This document shows, piece by piece, positions 62,640-64,000 of a DNA stretch of 64,000 nucleotides (positions within the stretch are counted from its first letter, which is position 1; every line of letters starts with the position of its first letter). Source of the stretch: Telmatobacter sp. DSM 110680. Its GTDB lineage: Bacteria; Acidobacteriota; Terriglobia; Terriglobales; Acidobacteriaceae. A program made the position numbers and the translations under genes. The notes under the pieces are model-generated. The model had not been told where the DNA came from and made no database searches. It saw only the letters and a list, made by a program, of their open reading frames with translations. The stretch spans positions 1,736,001-1,800,000 of the forward strand of contig NZ_CP121196.1 in the NCBI RefSeq assembly GCF_039994875.1, given 5' to 3'.

Positions 62640-63239
62640 TCAAACTGACGTCGATTGAAGCGCCTTCACCAGCTCATCAGCAGTGATGACGGTGGCCCGC
62701 TGAGGAAAGAATCTTTCCGTCAGACAGGCACGCAGCTCGGCGTCCAGATCGGCGCAGCAATCCCTCAGAACGAAGAGGTTATAGTCGGCGTCACTGGCAT
62801 GCAGTAATGTCGACAGCACCACACCGCTGGTCGCGATTCCCAGCAGGATGAGGGTATCGATTCTGTTTGCCCGCAGAATCATGTCGAGTTCTGTACCGGC
62901 AAATGCGCCGATGCGGTGCTTGGTGATCACAACTTCGTCGTCATTTGGCGCAACGTCCCCATGAATTGCACCGGCAGGTCCCTGGAAGATCTGCTGCCAT
63001 TGAGGGGAATTCTTGATCGCGCCGATGAGCTGGTTTCGCGTATCCACTTCGGGAAGCCCCGGTCGAAAACCCACCCGCACGTGGATTACGCGGATGTTGT
63101 TGTTCCGGGCCGCACTGAGCGCGCTTCTGACGCGGTAGAGGAACTCCGGCTCATCTTTTGTGTAGATCTTAACCACCGAGGCCTGCAGATCCATGCTCAA
63201 CAGTGCGGTGCGGCTTGCTTCAATCTTCAGATGAGCCAT
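62640..63239 (-). CDS. Isochorismatase-like (cysteine-hydrolase fold) protein lacking the usual Cys
   Basis: 199 aa. The fold's Asp (LLSMDLQ, ~17) and Lys (VITKHRIGAFAGTELD, ~108) are present. At the nucleophile position the sequence is GIATSGVVLSTLLHA, where Val replaces the Cys expected in T-x-x-C-V. A CC pair occurs later (LRDCCADLD), conserved in the same subfamily by memory. Catalysis of a typical amidase or isochorismatase type is therefore doubtful; it may bind or act by another residue. Monocistronic or paired with the 58-aa gene upstream (21-nt gap). Confidence 0.82.
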   Translation of the reverse strand: MAHLKIEASRTALLSMDLQASVVKIYTKDEPEFLYRVRSALSAARNNNIRVIHVRVGFRPGLPEVDTRNQLIGAIKNSPQWQQIFQGPAGAIHGDVAPNDDEVVITKHRIGAFAGTELDMILRANRIDTLILLGIATSGVVLSTLLHASDADYNLFVLRDCCADLDAELRACLTERFFPQRATVITADELVKALQSTSV

Positions 63240-63260
63240 TTACCAGACCTCGGTTTGATT

Positions 63261-63437
63261 CTAGAAGATCAGCACCGCAATCGCGGTCACGACCGATCCG
63301 ACAAGGACGAGGACGAGGTTCATGTCGAACTCTCGCGTTCTGCCGCCGAGTTGAATGCGCAGTGGCTGGATGCCGTTCGCGTCGTGCAGCGTGCCCCTGT
63401 ACATCCCGCGCGTCAACACTGCTACAAAGAATCCCAT
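63261..63437 (-). CDS. Small membrane protein (58 aa)
   Basis: ATG at 63437 (a second ATG one codon earlier, 63440, is equally possible); TAG at 63261-63263. The N-terminal ~38 residues are mixed polar (GFFVAVLTRGMYRG, LRIQLGGRTREFD), and the C-terminal 20 residues form one hydrophobic helix (MNLVLVLVGSVVTAIAVLIF). No ribosome site of note. It lies between a membrane protein and the isochorismatase-like gene on the same strand. No family known to me. Confidence 0.45.
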   Translation of the reverse strand: MGFFVAVLTRGMYRGTLHDANGIQPLRIQLGGRTREFDMNLVLVLVGSVVTAIAVLIF

Positions 63438-63466
63438 CATCGGACGGCAAAAATGACTCTAGAATT

Positions 63467-63922
63467 CTAGACCGACCTCAGCTCCTTCACTTCCTCAGCA
63501 AGTTCTTTCGGCGTCTTCATAATGTGCCGAAAGCCCACCACGAGCACCAGCGCAACGCTATGCAACGCGCCCAGGATTCCAATTGTGATGGCGCATCCCA
63601 GCAAGCCGAGGTGCAGCGCCGCCTCGCAAAGGTGTTGTACGCACCACACCATCAAAGAAATGCCCAGCGGGCATCCCACTACCATCCCATAGCCGATCAT
63701 GCCATTGTCTCCGCTCATCCCCTTGAACAGCAAAACAAACCAGATGATCGTGCAAGAAATGAACATGGTGATCGCCCACGGGCCCGCGTGGCTTATGTGC
63801 TTCGCAGAATCATAAGCCGCTCTGGGGGACCCGGTGACGGTGTGCCAGGTTGGAATTGGAAAGTTTCCAATCTGAGTGAATAGTTCCGGCGCAGGGGGCG
63901 GAGCCTGCGCGATTGATTTCAT
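63467..63922 (-). CDS. Hypothetical membrane protein (151 aa)
   Basis: ATG at 63922. A Pro-rich N-terminal segment is followed by three to four hydrophobic helices (GPWAITMFISCTIIWFVLLF; GMIGYGMVVGCPLGISLMVW; CAITIGILGALHSVALVLVV) and a short charged C-terminal tail (TPKELAEEVKELRSV). No motif recognised. It starts the minus-strand run 63922-62640. The last 78 nt of the window, upstream of it, show no further gene. Confidence 0.65.
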   Translation of the reverse strand: MKSIAQAPPPAPELFTQIGNFPIPTWHTVTGSPRAAYDSAKHISHAGPWAITMFISCTIIWFVLLFKGMSGDNGMIGYGMVVGCPLGISLMVWCVQHLCEAALHLGLLGCAITIGILGALHSVALVLVVGFRHIMKTPKELAEEVKELRSV

Positions 63923-64000
63923 AGCATCATTCAGGTTCGTTGTCGTGGGTGTGCCCGCCTCGAGTGCGAGAATTCTTGGAGGAGCATCTCTCTTGATTGT

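Overview
The window looks like a chromosome segment of a soil Acidobacteriota (Terriglobia/Acidobacteriaceae-like) bacterium. This is inferred from the mix of genes: a secreted FG-GAP/ASPIC CRTAC1-type protein, several secreted glycosidase-type enzymes, a propeller hybrid histidine kinase, RND pumps, a compact his operon, many GTG/TTG starts and a fairly GC-rich host. No rRNA is present to confirm it.

Layout. 0-5.3 kb: RND efflux operon (adaptor, pump, DUF2892 membrane peptide, 86-aa peptide), then an ECF sigma factor carrying its own C-terminal zinc-finger anti-sigma-like domain. 5.3-11 kb: metallophosphoesterase, exported protein and phospholipase-D-like protein (minus strand), a secreted orphan, and an ABC exporter. 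11-18 kb: overlapping signalling operon of giant hybrid kinase, response regulator and GAF-SpoIIE phosphatase. 18-27 kb: secreted carbohydrate-active region. 27.26-37.59 kb: a mobile element between two identical tRNA-Glu(TTC) genes. It carries a tyrosine integrase, two orphan proteins (one UDG-fold-like), a 56-aa ORF, an iteron-rich putative origin, an SF3-type helicase, an AEP-like primase, a 43-aa ORF with a structured leader, a serine recombinase, and a C-R-M restriction-modification operon with a 98-aa zinc-ribbon-like gene. 38-45.5 kb: queuosine-precursor-type transporter, second RND adaptor/pump pair, HhH protein, MscS channel. 45.6-52.1 kb: his operon hisIGDCBHFA, preceded by a His-rich leader peptide with mutually exclusive antiterminator and terminator helices. 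52.2-57.4 kb: aminotransferase, FUSC-type protein, 2-hydroxyacid dehydrogenase, then thiamine-uptake genes. 57.4-59.8 kb: TonB receptor under a TPP riboswitch, followed on the minus strand by a kinase and a PnuC/PnuT-type permease. 60-61.2 kb: MFS permease. 61.8-62.6 kb: a tandem array of 14 GNRA-tetraloop hairpins with a ~49-nt period, ending at a strong intrinsic terminator. This is the most unusual object in the window. 62.6-64 kb: isochorismatase-fold protein lacking the usual Cys, and two small membrane proteins.

How the parts work together. The island is a self-contained replication/integration module with R-M cargo, resembling a phage satellite or integrative plasmid: no capsid, tail or conjugation genes are seen. 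The his and thiamine operons each carry their own RNA-based feedback. The array at 62 kb has no credible coding content and is best read as a long structured RNA read from the plus strand.
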